From positions 248,001 to 312,000 of the forward strand of contig CAVTGI010000014.1 of the NCBI GenBank assembly GCA_963734225.1: a stretch of DNA of 64,000 nucleotides, read 5' to 3'. The notes under the pieces were generated by a model. It was not told the origin of the DNA. It was given only the letters and a program-made list of their open reading frames with translations, and did no database searches. The position numbers and the translations under genes were made by a program. Each line of letters opens with the position of its first letter. The stretch's first letter is position 1. Origin of the DNA: Palsa-744 sp963734225 (GTDB taxonomy: Bacteria > Actinomycetota > Thermoleophilia > Solirubrobacterales > Solirubrobacteraceae). Positions 8,428 through 17,088 of this stretch are shown piece after piece.

Positions 8428-8728
8428 ACGCGAGACGGTCGATCTGGCCGGCCAGCTGGAAGTCGGCGTCGGTCAGGCCGCCCTGCGAGTGCGTGGACAG
8501 CGTCAGGCGAACCTTGTTCCAGCCGTGCACGAGGATGTCGGGGTGATGGTTGGCGGCCTCGGCCGCCTGCGCCACGTCGTTGACGAACGCGATCGCAGCG
8601 GCGAAGTCGGCGAACTTCAGGTCGCGCACGATCGCATCGTCTGCGGAGGGGGAGCTGCCCTCGCCCCGGCGCCAGTCGCCCACGGCCGCCAGCCGCTGCT
8701 CGATCTCCGCGTCGCTGAGAAGGGCCAT
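8426..8728 (-). CDS. Pterin-4a-carbinolamine dehydratase
   Basis: A 100-aa protein of the PCD/DCoH family, which dehydrates 4a-hydroxytetrahydropterin to recycle pterin cofactor. The active-site motif is ANHHPDILVHGWNKVRLTLS, near residues 62-81, and the remaining fold (DFAAAIAFVNDVAQAAEA) is conserved. The ATG at 8728 gives the normal family length; the much longer open frame upstream is a shadow of the neighbouring genes. The stop codon lies at the edge of a 166-bp palindromic element. No phenylalanine hydroxylase is encoded nearby, so its role may be in other pterin metabolism. Confidence 0.9.
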   Translation of the reverse strand: MALLSDAEIEQRLAAVGDWRRGEGSSPSADDAIVRDLKFADFAAAIAFVNDVAQAAEAANHHPDILVHGWNKVRLTLSTHSQGGLTDADFQLAGQIDRLA

Positions 8729-8758
8729 CCCTGGGCAGATTAGCCCTACAGTCTGCGC

Positions 8759-9670
8759 ATGCGCATCGTCAGCCTCGTCCCCCATGCGACCGAGCTGCTG
8801 TTCGCGCTCGGGCTGGGCGAGCAGGTGCTCGGCGTGACGCACGAGTGCGACTTTCCGATCGGCGCGCGAGAGCTTGCTCGTGTCACGCGCGATGCGCTCC
8901 CCGGCGGGCTGAGCGCCGGCGAGATCGACGCTGCCGTGCGCGAGCGCACATTGCGCGGCGAATCGATCTATGAGCTCGACCGCGACGCCCTGGCAGCGCT
9001 GGAGCCCGACCTGATCGTCACACAGGCGCTGTGCCCGGTGTGCGCGGTTTCCTACGAGGACGTGGCAGCGTTCGCGCGCGAGCTGCCCTCGCGCCCGCGG
9101 GTGATCGCGCTCGACCCCAAGACGCTCGGCGAGACGCTCGGCGACGTGCGTACGATCGCCCGGGCCACCGGACGGCGCGAACAGGGCGTGGCGCTGATCG
9201 CGCGCACGTCCGCGCGGATCGATCGGGTGCGCCTGGCCGTGCGCGGCCGGCGCCGACCGCTGGTGGCCGCGCTGGAGTGGCTGGACCCGCCCTTCGTCGC
9301 CGGCCACTGGACGCCCCAGCTGATCGAGCTGGCAGGCGGCCAGGACGTGCTCGGCTTCCCCGCCGAGCCCTCGCAGGAGTTCTCCTGGGAGGCGATCGCA
9401 GCGGCCGAGCCGGAGGTCGTGGTGGTCATGCCGTGCGGCTATGACGCGCCGCGGGCGCGCGCCGAGGCGCTGGCCCATGCCGGCCGGCTCGCCGCCCTGA
9501 ACGCGTCGACGATCGTGGCCGTGGACGCGTCGGCCTACTTCTCGCGACCGGGCCCGCGACTGGTCGACGGGCTGGAACTGATGGCGCACATCCTGCACCC
9601 GCAGTGCGTGCCCGAGGCGCCCGCGCAGGCGCTGGCGGTCGAGCTCGCGCCTGCGCTCCAGCGCTCCTGA
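8759..9670 (+). CDS. BtuF-like cobalamin/periplasmic-binding-fold protein without signal peptide
   Basis: A 303-aa protein of the helical-backbone metal-receptor/BtuF superfamily (MRIVSLVPHATELLFALGL, DLIVTQALCPVCAVSYEDV, ALEWLDPPFVAGHW). These proteins usually bind cobalamin or other metal chelates for an ABC importer. No signal peptide or lipobox is visible and no btuCD genes are adjacent, so this belongs to the cytosolic-type branch whose role is less clear. The ATG is only about 30 bp from the divergent pterin dehydratase start, so the promoters must overlap. Its 3' end overlaps the antisense frame of the rhomboid gene. Confidence 0.8.
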   Translation: MRIVSLVPHATELLFALGLGEQVLGVTHECDFPIGARELARVTRDALPGGLSAGEIDAAVRERTLRGESIYELDRDALAALEPDLIVTQALCPVCAVSYEDVAAFARELPSRPRVIALDPKTLGETLGDVRTIARATGRREQGVALIARTSARIDRVRLAVRGRRRPLVAALEWLDPPFVAGHWTPQLIELAGGQDVLGFPAEPSQEFSWEAIAAAEPEVVVVMPCGYDAPRARAEALAHAGRLAALNASTIVAVDASAYFSRPGPRLVDGLELMAHILHPQCVPEAPAQALAVELAPALQRS

Positions 9671-10581
9671 GCACGCTCTGCCCGCGAGTAAACGCTCAGG
9701 GTTCTTCGGGGCCCACAACGGTCGCCGGGAGCGACGCTCACCGATTCGACCTCGCTGGCTTTGGCGGTGACGATCGAGCCCACAACCGCGGCGGCCGCGA
9801 TGGCCGTGCAGGCGGTCAGGGCGAGCGCGGGCGCACGCACGCGCTCGCTCAAGCGAATCGCCAGGGCGGCGATCGTCCCGCCGATCAGGCCGCCGACGTG
9901 CCCGCCCCAGGAGATGCCCGGCAGGGTGAAGCTGATCACGAGGTTGATCAGGATCAGGCCGCCGATGCCGCCCAGGCCACCGCGCATGAGCGGCAGTTGG
10001 CGGGCGCGAAGCTCGACGGCGAACGCGCCCATGATGCCGAACACGGCGCCCGACGCGCCCACGGTGATCGCGTGCGGCGACACCAGCAGCGCGCCGAAGG
10101 AGCCGGTCAGTAGCGACACCGCGTAGATCGCGCCGAACTTGACGCGCCCGAGCACCGGCTCCAGCTGCAGGCCCAGGACATACAGGACGTACATGTTGAA
10201 GCCGATGTGCACCAGGTTCTCGTGCAGGAATCCGCTGGTGACGATCCGCCACAGCTGACCGTGCGCGACCCCCTGGCCGGGCAGCCTGACTTCGCTGCCC
10301 AGCAGCGCGCCTTTTTCATAGATGCTGTTGGTGGGCTGGCCGCCGAAGGAGAAGTTGCCCTCGGCCACGAATGCGGCCACGTTGATGACGATCAGGGCGT
10401 AGGTGATCTGCGGCACGGTCGCCATCTCGCGCATGCGCACCACTTTGGTGCGCTGTTTGGCGCACTCCGGGCAGCGCATCCCCACCGGCGTGCTGGTCAT
10501 GCAGTCGGGACAGATCGGGCGCCCGCAGTTAGAACAGGAGACCCCGGTCTCGCGCCCGGGGTGGCGATAGCAGGCGGCCAC
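9535..10581 (-). CDS. Rhomboid family intramembrane serine protease with N-terminal zinc ribbon
   Basis: The N-terminal 45 residues carry four CxxC-type pairs (CSNCGRPICPDC, CPEC), a B-box/zinc-ribbon often fused to actinobacterial rhomboids. The membrane domain follows with HENLVHIGFNMYVLYVLG, the catalytic serine in VGASGAVFG and the catalytic histidine in WGGHVGG. The family-like region ends near residue 285 (about base 9730). The frame then runs on for about 60 low-similarity residues, antisense to the last 136 bp of the BtuF-like gene, before a stop. This suggests a lost stop or a small frameshift near the 3' end. The N-terminus and protease core are secure; the C-terminus is doubtful. 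Confidence 0.88.
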   Translation of the reverse strand: MAACYRHPGRETGVSCSNCGRPICPDCMTSTPVGMRCPECAKQRTKVVRMREMATVPQITYALIVINVAAFVAEGNFSFGGQPTNSIYEKGALLGSEVRLPGQGVAHGQLWRIVTSGFLHENLVHIGFNMYVLYVLGLQLEPVLGRVKFGAIYAVSLLTGSFGALLVSPHAITVGASGAVFGIMGAFAVELRARQLPLMRGGLGGIGGLILINLVISFTLPGISWGGHVGGLIGGTIAALAIRLSERVRAPALALTACTAIAAAAVVGSIVTAKASEVESVSVAPGDRCGPRRTLSVYSRAERAQERWSAGASSTASACAGASGTHCGCRMCAISSSPSTSRGPGREK

Positions 10582-10935
10582 CTAGCGATCGCCCAGCAGC
10601 CTGCGCGTCTCGCGCGAGAGATCGCGGATGGCCCGCTCGGCGGCGTCGCGCGCGGCGTCGATACTCACGGTGGAGGAACCGTGCGCGCGCCGGCGTGCGC
10701 GCAGCAGCACCAGCGCGGCGCCTGCGGCGCTGCCGGCCATCAGCGCGGCCGCCGGGCGCACCCAGTTGCGCGGGTCGCGCATCGCCGACAGCTCCCACGC
10801 TTCGAGCTCGTCGGCGGCCATCTCGGTGATGCTCGTGAGCGTGCTCTCCAGACGCTCGGCCAGGTCCTCGGGCGGCTCGACCGGCGCGAGCGCTTCGCGC
10901 AGCAGACCCTCGAGGTGGGAGGCTGCCTCACTCAT
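10582..10935 (-). CDS. Small membrane protein, possible anti-sigma/regulatory partner of the ECF sigma
   Basis: A 117-aa protein not matched to a named family. It has an acidic helical N-terminus (HLEGLLREALAPVEPPEDL, then SITEMAADELEAWE), one transmembrane segment at about residues 60-80 (RPAAALMAGSAAGAALVLL), a basic RARRRA stop-transfer and a short helical tail. It overlaps the end of the upstream ECF sigma gene by 8 bp. A small single-span protein coupled to an ECF sigma factor is typical of anti-sigma or accessory factors, but no zinc-binding motif is visible. The function is inferred from context only. Confidence 0.65.
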   Translation of the reverse strand: MSEAASHLEGLLREALAPVEPPEDLAERLESTLTSITEMAADELEAWELSAMRDPRNWVRPAAALMAGSAAGAALVLLRARRRAHGSSTVSIDAARDAAERAIRDLSRETRRLLGDR

Positions 10936-11485
10936 GGACGATCTCCTCCAGCTGTTTTATCGCGCGATGGATGAGCACCTTGGTGGCGCCGTCGGAGCGC
11001 CCCAGCGCACGGGCGATCTCGCGGTTGTCCATGCCGAGGGCAAAGCGCATGATCAGCGCCTCGCGACGGTCGTCGGGCAGCAGGCGCACCCCGTCGAGCA
11101 CCCTGCTGAGCTCCTCGCGCCCCTCGACCAGCTGCTCGGTGGTGTGCGGCGCGGCCAGCGTGGTCGTCTCGTCGATCGGCGACGCGGGCTTGCGCGAGCG
11201 GTCGCGGTACAGGTTGGCGGCCAGGTTGTGGGCGATACGGATCAGCCAGGGGCGCAGCGGCCGGCCGCGCGATTCGCGTTGGGCGCGCTCGAAGTGGCGG
11301 TAGGCCTGCAGGAAGGTCTGCTCGGTCAGGTCCTCCGCGTCGTGATGATCGCCCACGCGGTAGTACGCATAGCTGTACACGTCGCGCAGATGCGCGCGGT
11401 AGAGCTCTGAGAACTCCGCGTCCAGCTGCGCCTTGGGCTTGCGCTGGGCCTGCTCGTCTGCTTGTTCGCTGACCTGTTCGCTCAC
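10928..11485 (-). CDS. ECF-subfamily RNA polymerase sigma factor
   Basis: A 185-aa sigma-70 family protein with only regions 2 and 4. Region 2 (about residues 25-95) contains YRAHLRDVYSYAYYRVGD, HDAEDLTEQTFLQAYRHF and WLIRIAHNLAANLYRDRSR. Region 4 (about 125-180) contains LLPDDRREALIMRFALGM and DNREIARALGRSDGATKVL, the helix-turn-helix that reads the -35 element. It directs RNA polymerase to a specific regulon. The gene overlaps the small membrane-protein gene downstream, which may modulate it. Confidence 0.93.
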   Translation of the reverse strand: MSEQVSEQADEQAQRKPKAQLDAEFSELYRAHLRDVYSYAYYRVGDHHDAEDLTEQTFLQAYRHFERAQRESRGRPLRPWLIRIAHNLAANLYRDRSRKPASPIDETTTLAAPHTTEQLVEGREELSRVLDGVRLLPDDRREALIMRFALGMDNREIARALGRSDGATKVLIHRAIKQLEEIVHE

Positions 11486-11532
11486 TCATTGCACCCTACC
11501 TTCGCGCATGACCCGAGCCCACGCCCCCGCGC

Positions 11533-12381
11533 CTATGCCGCGCGCGAGATCTCGCGGGCGCCGGGCCCCTTGGGCAGCGCGGCGAGTGGTGCCTCGGCGC
11601 CTCCCAGCCACTGCCACTGCAGGCTCACGCACGCCCAGATGCGCTCGGTGACCGCAGCGGCAAGCGTGGGCGAGCACTGCTCGACAGTGGGGAAGCGCAG
11701 TGGACGTCCCACCCGCAGGCGGACCTTGCGCGGGCGGATGCGCCAGCCCCTGCGTACGGCGTCGCTGCCGATGACCGCCACGGGCACCACCGGCGCGCCG
11801 GTTTCCAGCGCCAGGCGACCCACGCCTCGGCGCGGCTGGCCCAGCGGCCCGGGGCGCACGCGCGTGCCCTCGGGGAAGACGACCACGCAGTCTCCGCGAG
11901 CGAGGATCGCGCGAGCGGTGTCCATCGCGTCGCTGTCGCCGACGCCGCGGTCGACCGGGAAGGCGCCCAGGGCGTTCAGCAGCACCGCCTGCCAGCGCTT
12001 TTCGAACAACTCGCGCTTGGCCATGTAGTAGACCGGGCGGCGCGCCAGCGTTCCGATCACGAATGGGTCCAGGAAGCTGCGGTGGTTGGACGCCAGCAGC
12101 AGCGGCCCGCTGCGCGGTAGGTGCTCGCGGCCGATCCGCTGCAGGCGGAAGTACACGAGGAAGAATGGCACGAACAGCGCGCGTATCAGCAAGTAGAACA
12201 GCGGGTTGACGCCGCGCTGCAGCGAGCGTTGGCGAAAGCCGTCCAGGCTCACCGACCGGCTGGACGCCGCCACCTCGTCGGGCCGCGCCAGCGCCTGGCC
12301 CGCGCGCGAGCGGGCGCGCTCGGCGGGCGCGGGGTCGGACTCCAGGTGGGGCTCTGTGCGCGGATGGGCCATGCCATCCAT
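11533..12381 (-). CDS. plsC: 1-acyl-sn-glycerol-3-phosphate acyltransferase (PlsC family)
   Basis: A 282-aa lysophosphatidate acyltransferase that transfers an acyl chain to lysophosphatidic acid in phospholipid synthesis. The HX4D catalytic motif is SNHRSFLDPF near residue 110 and the glycerol-phosphate motif is VVFPEGTRVR. A hydrophobic segment (NPLFYLLIRALFVPFFLVYF, near residue 60) anchors it to the membrane. An additional 55-residue N-terminal extension rich in Arg/Ala/Glu is unusual. Several acyltransferases share these motifs, so the exact acceptor is not certain. Confidence 0.88.
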   Translation of the reverse strand: MDGMAHPRTEPHLESDPAPAERARSRAGQALARPDEVAASSRSVSLDGFRQRSLQRGVNPLFYLLIRALFVPFFLVYFRLQRIGREHLPRSGPLLLASNHRSFLDPFVIGTLARRPVYYMAKRELFEKRWQAVLLNALGAFPVDRGVGDSDAMDTARAILARGDCVVVFPEGTRVRPGPLGQPRRGVGRLALETGAPVVPVAVIGSDAVRRGWRIRPRKVRLRVGRPLRFPTVEQCSPTLAAAVTERIWACVSLQWQWLGGAEAPLAALPKGPGAREISRAA

Positions 12382-12435
12382 ACACCGCGCGCGAGGACGC
12401 CGTTACAGTGGGCCGAGCGCGCGTGCGCGCGTCGT

Positions 12436-12508
12436 GCCGGAGTAGCTCAGCTGGTAGAGCACCTGTCTTGTAAACAGGGGGTCACGGGTTCGAGTCCCGT
12501 CTCCGGCT
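12436..12508 (+). tRNA. tRNA-Thr (anticodon TGT)
   Basis: A complete cloverleaf. The acceptor arms GCCGGAG/CTCCGGC pair perfectly. The D-arm contains AGCTCAGCTGGTAGAGC, the anticodon stem CCTGT/ACAGG encloses loop CTTGTAA with anticodon TGT, and the T-arm is ACGGGTTCGAGTCCCGT. CCA is not encoded. Confidence 0.97.
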
Positions 12509-12615
12509 TGTGTAGTCAGCCGCGAGTGCGTGTGTGGATGCAGCGCGTCGATCGCGTCACGCCGACGTTGAAGCGAGGGCGCCGGCGGCAACTGCGATGG
12601 TCCGGCGCAACGAGC

Positions 12616-12645
12616 CTGGAGCGGCCCCCGAGGGAGCCGCTCCAG
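12616..12645. terminator. Hairpin between tRNA-Thr and the converging secreted-protein gene
   Basis: CTGGAGCGGC (12616-12625) and GCCGCTCCAG (12636-12645) form a perfect 10-bp stem with a 10-nt loop. No T-tract follows. It could serve both converging transcripts. The rest of 12509-12712 shows no gene. Confidence 0.45.
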
Positions 12646-12712
12646 ACATCGCTGTCATCTACTGGAGGAGGCGGGATCCGTTCCGCCCTTTATCCCGACC
12701 AGTCTCACGGTG

Positions 12713-13588
12713 TCAAGCTCCCTTTAGGCCTGCTTCGGGAGCCTGGACCGTGAATTCGGTCGTGTACGTTGTGTATGGAGCCTTTTCGAGGCTGGCTTCG
12801 ATCTCAGTGCCACCGCTGGCGCACGACGGGCCGCCGAACAGAACCACGAAGGCGTTGCCGTCGTCGTCGAGCTGCACTGAGACGCCTTCCGCTCCGAATG
12901 CGTCCTCGCCCACAGGTGAGATCAGGTTCTCATCCGGGCCGATCCACTCGACTTTGGGCGCCAGACCACAGCGCGCGAACAACTGTTCGTCGCTGACGTT
13001 GACGAACTGCTCGGCGTAGACGGACGGGAACTCCACCTCGACGATCGTCGCAACGCTGCTCTCGACGTTGTCCTCGACCGAGGTCGTCGGGAGCGCGGAG
13101 ACGCCCGTCGGGGTCGTCACTTTCGGCGGCAGCACTTCGAAGTTGGTCGTCACCGTAGTAAACGGCGCGACCTGGAGGTGAGCCGAGACGAGCGTCTCGC
13201 CAGATGCACAACCGGGACCGGCCCATACGACCGCGGAACCGTTGCCACCGCCGTCGAGTTTGATTGTGGTGGTGGGACCCTCAGTGGGTTCGAACACCGG
13301 CGCTTCCGACCAGCTCATGTTGCCTCTGCAGCGACTGAACAGCTCCTCGTCGCTCAGTTTGACCGACTGAAAGGCGAATTCGGGGTTGCACGAGACTTCG
13401 ACTATGTCCGCCACGCTCGATGACGTCGTGAACTCGCCCTGGTCGACGAACGAAGACTGCGAGGTGATGATGCACATCGACGGTTCGTCCCCCGCCGGCT
13501 TCTTGACCGTTGCCGAGGCCGTGCCAGCCAACGAGGCCAGACACACGACCAAGACCGCGAGGCCCGCCAAAAGACTGCGTCTTTCCAT
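12713..13588 (-). CDS. Secreted protein with two tandem homologous domains
   Basis: A 291-aa exported protein of unknown function. The N-terminal signal peptide (MERRSLLAGLAVLVVCLASL, ending at GTASA) follows a strong GGAGGAAAG ribosome site. The mature part consists of two copies of a domain of about 110 residues. Matching landmarks are SSVADIVEVSCNP / SSVATIVEVEFPS, LSDEELFSRC / VSDEQLFARC, GPGCASGETLVSA / GPSCASGGTEIEA and APFTTVTTNFEVLPP / APYTTYTTEFTVQAP. Conserved cysteines suggest one disulfide per repeat. It is divergent from another secreted protein. I do not recognise a named family. Confidence 0.82.
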   Translation of the reverse strand: MERRSLLAGLAVLVVCLASLAGTASATVKKPAGDEPSMCIITSQSSFVDQGEFTTSSSVADIVEVSCNPEFAFQSVKLSDEELFSRCRGNMSWSEAPVFEPTEGPTTTIKLDGGGNGSAVVWAGPGCASGETLVSAHLQVAPFTTVTTNFEVLPPKVTTPTGVSALPTTSVEDNVESSVATIVEVEFPSVYAEQFVNVSDEQLFARCGLAPKVEWIGPDENLISPVGEDAFGAEGVSVQLDDDGNAFVVLFGGPSCASGGTEIEASLEKAPYTTYTTEFTVQAPEAGLKGA

Positions 13589-13699
13589 GACTTTCCTCCA
13601 GTGGATTACGTTTGTACGCCCCCTGCTCCGGTACTCGCAAGCAACAAACGAGATAGCCCATCCCTCCAGGAATCAGCCCCCCGCGCGGCGTATGTAAGA

Positions 13700-14893
13700 G
13701 TGGAATACCACAGGACAAGCAGCAAAAGGAAGCAAAAAGATCGCAAATTGCGGAACTTTTTGGTCCGTTTGCGCGCACTTTCCGGTTTGCGCGCAGCTTC
13801 AGCGGGTATATGTAAACCCCTCGCGTTGCTCATATTGGTTGCTGCCCTTGCCAGCTTGAGCGTCGCTCCCACGTCCGCATCCGCAGGAATCCCATATGTG
13901 GACGGCATCTCCGACCAGAGCATGGCGCTGTGGGACTCGGGCTTCGCTGACAGTCGCTTCGCCGCGTACTTCGCCGACCGGTGGGTGGGCAACGGCCACA
14001 TCGCCTACGCGCGCTACGTCGTCCAGTGGGACGTCATGCAGGAGCCGACGGCGGGGGCAAATCCCGGCGGCGACTACCGCGAAAGGCTGGAAGCGTGGTA
14101 CCTGGACGCGTCCAGCCTGGGCCTGAAGCTCGACGTGGCCCTGACCAGCTATGACGGATCGACACCGCGTGACGCTGATCAATACGGCGAACAGCTCGAC
14201 AGGCTGCTGGATGCCCTCCCGGGCGTGGCCTACGTGGAGGCCTGGAACGAGCCCAACGGCTCCCCCTATCTCGCGCCGCGATCCTCGGCGCTACTGGCCA
14301 ACGCCGCCGAGGCGATCTGCAGGGCGCGCCGCACCTGCACGGTGATCGTTGGCGACCTCTTGGACAGCTCCGACGAGGTCTTCTACGAGCGCCGCTATGA
14401 GCGCTATCTCGATCCCCCCGAGCCGGCCGACTGGGGCATCCACCCGTACTACGCGGTCAGGCGGCTGAGCGAAGCGACAGTCGCCGCATTCAAGGCAAGC
14501 CTTCCAGCCGGGGGAGCAGGGATCGCCATCTGGTTCACCGAGGTTGGCGCCTACTACTGCTCCGACTATGGCGCCAAGCTCGAACAGGCCGGCGAAGAAC
14601 GCCAGGAAGTGGACGCCTACTGGCTGACTCATCTACTGATGCCCAACACGCGCCCGGCGCACGTCTTCTACTTCGAGTTGCTCTACGGCGAGGACCGGCC
14701 CCCGCCGTGCAACCCCGCGCAGGCGGACACCGCCCTATATGTGCCAGGCGGCGACCGGGGCGACGCGCCCCGCGCGCGCACGGCGGCGGCGATGATCTTG
14801 GGCGGCGAAGCAAGTCCCTCCGGCGATGTCAGCCAGCCGCCGGGCGCGGTCGCCACGCTCAGCTCGCCGGCCCTAGCTTTCCTGCCCTTCTAG
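13700..14893 (+). CDS. Secreted glycoside-hydrolase-like protein (clan A barrel)
   Basis: An exported TIM-barrel protein resembling GH5/GH39-type glycosidases. A signal peptide (CKPLALLILVAALASLSVA, ending at TSASA) precedes the catalytic region. VAYVEAWNEPNGSPYL holds the NEP motif with the presumed acid/base glutamate, and IAIWFTEVGAYYC holds the presumed nucleophile glutamate near residue 275. The start is uncertain: the frame opens with GTG at 13601, a GTG at 13700 and a TTG at 13748 are alternatives, and none has a clear ribosome site. The 3' end overlaps the converging lipoprotein gene by 21 bp. The substrate is unknown. Confidence 0.72.
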   Translation: MEYHRTSSKRKQKDRKLRNFLVRLRALSGLRAASAGICKPLALLILVAALASLSVAPTSASAGIPYVDGISDQSMALWDSGFADSRFAAYFADRWVGNGHIAYARYVVQWDVMQEPTAGANPGGDYRERLEAWYLDASSLGLKLDVALTSYDGSTPRDADQYGEQLDRLLDALPGVAYVEAWNEPNGSPYLAPRSSALLANAAEAICRARRTCTVIVGDLLDSSDEVFYERRYERYLDPPEPADWGIHPYYAVRRLSEATVAAFKASLPAGGAGIAIWFTEVGAYYCSDYGAKLEQAGEERQEVDAYWLTHLLMPNTRPAHVFYFELLYGEDRPPPCNPAQADTALYVPGGDRGDAPRARTAAAMILGGEASPSGDVSQPPGAVATLSSPALAFLPF

Positions 14894-15187
14894 CGCCGCC
14901 GGCTGCTGTTCGGCTTCCTGGGCCTGCGCAGCTTCGACTTCCTGCTGTTCGGCCTGTTCGTGGGCTTCTTCGCGTTCTTCCTTGGTTTCAGGCTGGTGTT
15001 CTGCCAGTTCCCGGATTTCGTTTTCGTCGTCTTCGCGTTTGAGCTGGGCGATGAAGCCGCCAAGGATGCCGCTGTGGGCTTGCGCTGATGCGGGCTGCGT
15101 TTCGCCGCTCGCGCAGCCGGACAGCAGCGGCGCGCACACGAGCGCGAGTACGGCCAGGGCGCATGCGCCCCTGCGGCTGGCGGGCAT
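14873..15187 (-). CDS. Small lipoprotein with Glu/Gln-rich helical tail
   Basis: A 104-aa protein starting at the MPASRRG methionine. It has a classic lipoprotein signal: basic n-region, hydrophobic CALAVLALVCAPLL and lipobox LSGC, so the cysteine near residue 24 would be acylated. The C-terminal half is strongly acidic and Gln-rich (KEEREEAHEQAEQQEVEAA) and probably forms a coiled coil. A longer upstream start at 15235 would add 16 residues. No family recognised. Confidence 0.65.
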   Translation of the reverse strand: MPASRRGACALAVLALVCAPLLSGCASGETQPASAQAHSGILGGFIAQLKREDDENEIRELAEHQPETKEEREEAHEQAEQQEVEAAQAQEAEQQPAALEGQES

Positions 15188-15276
15188 GTGTAGGGCTTCG
15201 GCAGCCCGTGCGCGCGACTTGAGCGCGCTGGCCACCCAGTCCTACGAGCCTGCGTACGCGCCTCGCTTGGAACCTC

Positions 15277-17088
15277 TTAGCCCGCGTACATCGCGTCGAT
15301 GTCTGGCGCGTACTTCTCGGCGATGGGCTTGCGCTTGAGCTTCATCGTGGGCGTGAGCTCGTCGGCGCCCGGGAGCCAATCGCCTGCAACGATCGTGAAC
15401 TTCTTGATCTGTTCGACGCGCGCGAGCTTCGCGTTGGCCGCGTCGATCGCGTCCGCGACGGCTGCCCGCACACGCTCGTCGCCGGCGAGCGACTCCAGAG
15501 TAGTGTCGGCGATGCCGTGCTGCGCGGCCCACACGGGTGCGAAGTCCGCGTCGAGCACGATCAGCGCGGTGTTGAAGGGCCGCCCGTCGCCGATGCAGCA
15601 CGCCTGGCCGATCAGCGGCGAGGCGCTCTTGACGGTCGCCTCGATGTTGGCCGGCGACATGTTCTTGCCGGCAGCGCTGATGATCAGCTCCTTCTTGCGG
15701 TCGACGATCTTCAGGTAGCCGTCCTCGTCAAAGGCGCCGATGTCGCCCGTTCGCAGCCAGCCGTCGTCGGTGAATGTCTCGGCCGTCTTCTCGGGCTGGT
15801 TGCGGTAGCCGAGCATGACCACATCGGATTTGACCAGCACCTCGCCGTCGCTGTCGAGCTTGATCTGAACGCCCGGGCCGGGCGGGCCGACCGTTCCGAG
15901 CTTGATCTTGTCGGGCGGGTTGACCGAGCCCGCTCCACAGGTCTCGCTCATACCCCACAACTCCGCCAAGGGCAGGCCGATCGCGTGAAAGAACTCCAGC
16001 ACCTCCAGCGGCGTGGGCGCGGCGCCCACGTTGATCGCCTCGACCTGGTCGAGCCCTAGCATCTCGCGCCAGGGTGCGAATACCTCCGCGTCGGCCCTGG
16101 CGACCTCCTCGGCCAGCTGCGCGGGCACCGGCTCCCCGCGCTGCTCCATGCGCACCTTGCGCAGGCTCGACTCGATCGCCGTGGTGATCTGCTGCTGGCG
16201 CTCGTCGGGCTCGCTGGCGATCATCGTCTCCAGGCCCGCCTTCAGCTTCTCCCAGATGCGCGGGACCGCGAAGAACCAGCTCGGGCGCACTTCGGGCAGG
16301 TAGGACAGGACCTGGCGGGGATCGTCGCAGCAGGTGACCTGCAGCCCGAACACAATCGGCAGGTAGTGGTGGGCGTTGCGCTCGGCCACGTGGGCGCTGG
16401 GCAGCCACGAGATCACACGGCCGTCGCGCGGAAAGCTGATCAGGCTCTCCAGGCCCTCGACTGCGGCCATCAGGTTGCGGTGGATTAGCTGGACACCCTT
16501 GGGAGGCCCGGTGGTGCCAGAGGTGTAGATCAACGTGAGCACGTCGTCAGACCGTGTCTGCGCGACGGCCGCCTCGACGTCGAAGTCGGGATTGCTGCCC
16601 TCCACGTCTGCGAGCGCCAGCGTGCCCAGCCGCGGCTGGCCGTCGACCACGATCACGTAGTCCAGCTGCGTGAGCCCCTTGCGCGCCTCGATCACCTGCG
16701 CTAGGTACTGCTGCTCGCAGATCAGCACCTTGGCGCCAGCGTCCTCGATCAGGAACCTGATCTGCTCGGGCGCGTAGGTGTTGTAGATCGAGAACGGGGT
16801 GGCCCCGAGCATCATCGCCGCGAGATCGCAGAGGTGGAACTCAGGTCGGTTGGACAGCATCAGCGCGACGGTGTCGCCCCGTTGCACACCCAGCCTGGCA
16901 AGCCCGCCGGCGAGGGCGTCGACGCGTTCGCGCAGCTCTCCCCAGGTGATCGTAAACGCGTCCTGCTTGGTGCGGATCGCCACGTCGCCGGCGCGTTCGG
17001 CGGCGGTGATGCGAAACGCGTGCGCAAGCGTCGCTGCATCCTGCGCGGGACGCCTGGGCGTCATGACCTGTGTGGTCCCCATCTCCAT
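15277..17088 (-). CDS. Long-chain acyl-CoA synthetase (FadD15-like)
   Basis: A 603-aa AMP-forming ligase that activates fatty acids to acyl-CoA. The adenylation P-loop motif LIYTSGTTGPPKG is near residue 190, and AELWGMSETCGAGSVN, GWLRTGDIGAFDEDGYLKI and DRKKELIISAAGKNMSPANIE follow in the usual order. The length and the GEVLVKSDVVMLGY segment are typical of the long-chain group related to mycobacterial FadD15. It could feed the beta-oxidation enzymes encoded at 4.4-6.6 kb and 62.6-64 kb. The start ATG has GGAGATGG-type purine stretches upstream. Confidence 0.92.
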   Translation of the reverse strand: MEMGTTQVMTPRRPAQDAATLAHAFRITAAERAGDVAIRTKQDAFTITWGELRERVDALAGGLARLGVQRGDTVALMLSNRPEFHLCDLAAMMLGATPFSIYNTYAPEQIRFLIEDAGAKVLICEQQYLAQVIEARKGLTQLDYVIVVDGQPRLGTLALADVEGSNPDFDVEAAVAQTRSDDVLTLIYTSGTTGPPKGVQLIHRNLMAAVEGLESLISFPRDGRVISWLPSAHVAERNAHHYLPIVFGLQVTCCDDPRQVLSYLPEVRPSWFFAVPRIWEKLKAGLETMIASEPDERQQQITTAIESSLRKVRMEQRGEPVPAQLAEEVARADAEVFAPWREMLGLDQVEAINVGAAPTPLEVLEFFHAIGLPLAELWGMSETCGAGSVNPPDKIKLGTVGPPGPGVQIKLDSDGEVLVKSDVVMLGYRNQPEKTAETFTDDGWLRTGDIGAFDEDGYLKIVDRKKELIISAAGKNMSPANIEATVKSASPLIGQACCIGDGRPFNTALIVLDADFAPVWAAQHGIADTTLESLAGDERVRAAVADAIDAANAKLARVEQIKKFTIVAGDWLPGADELTPTMKLKRKPIAEKYAPDIDAMYAG

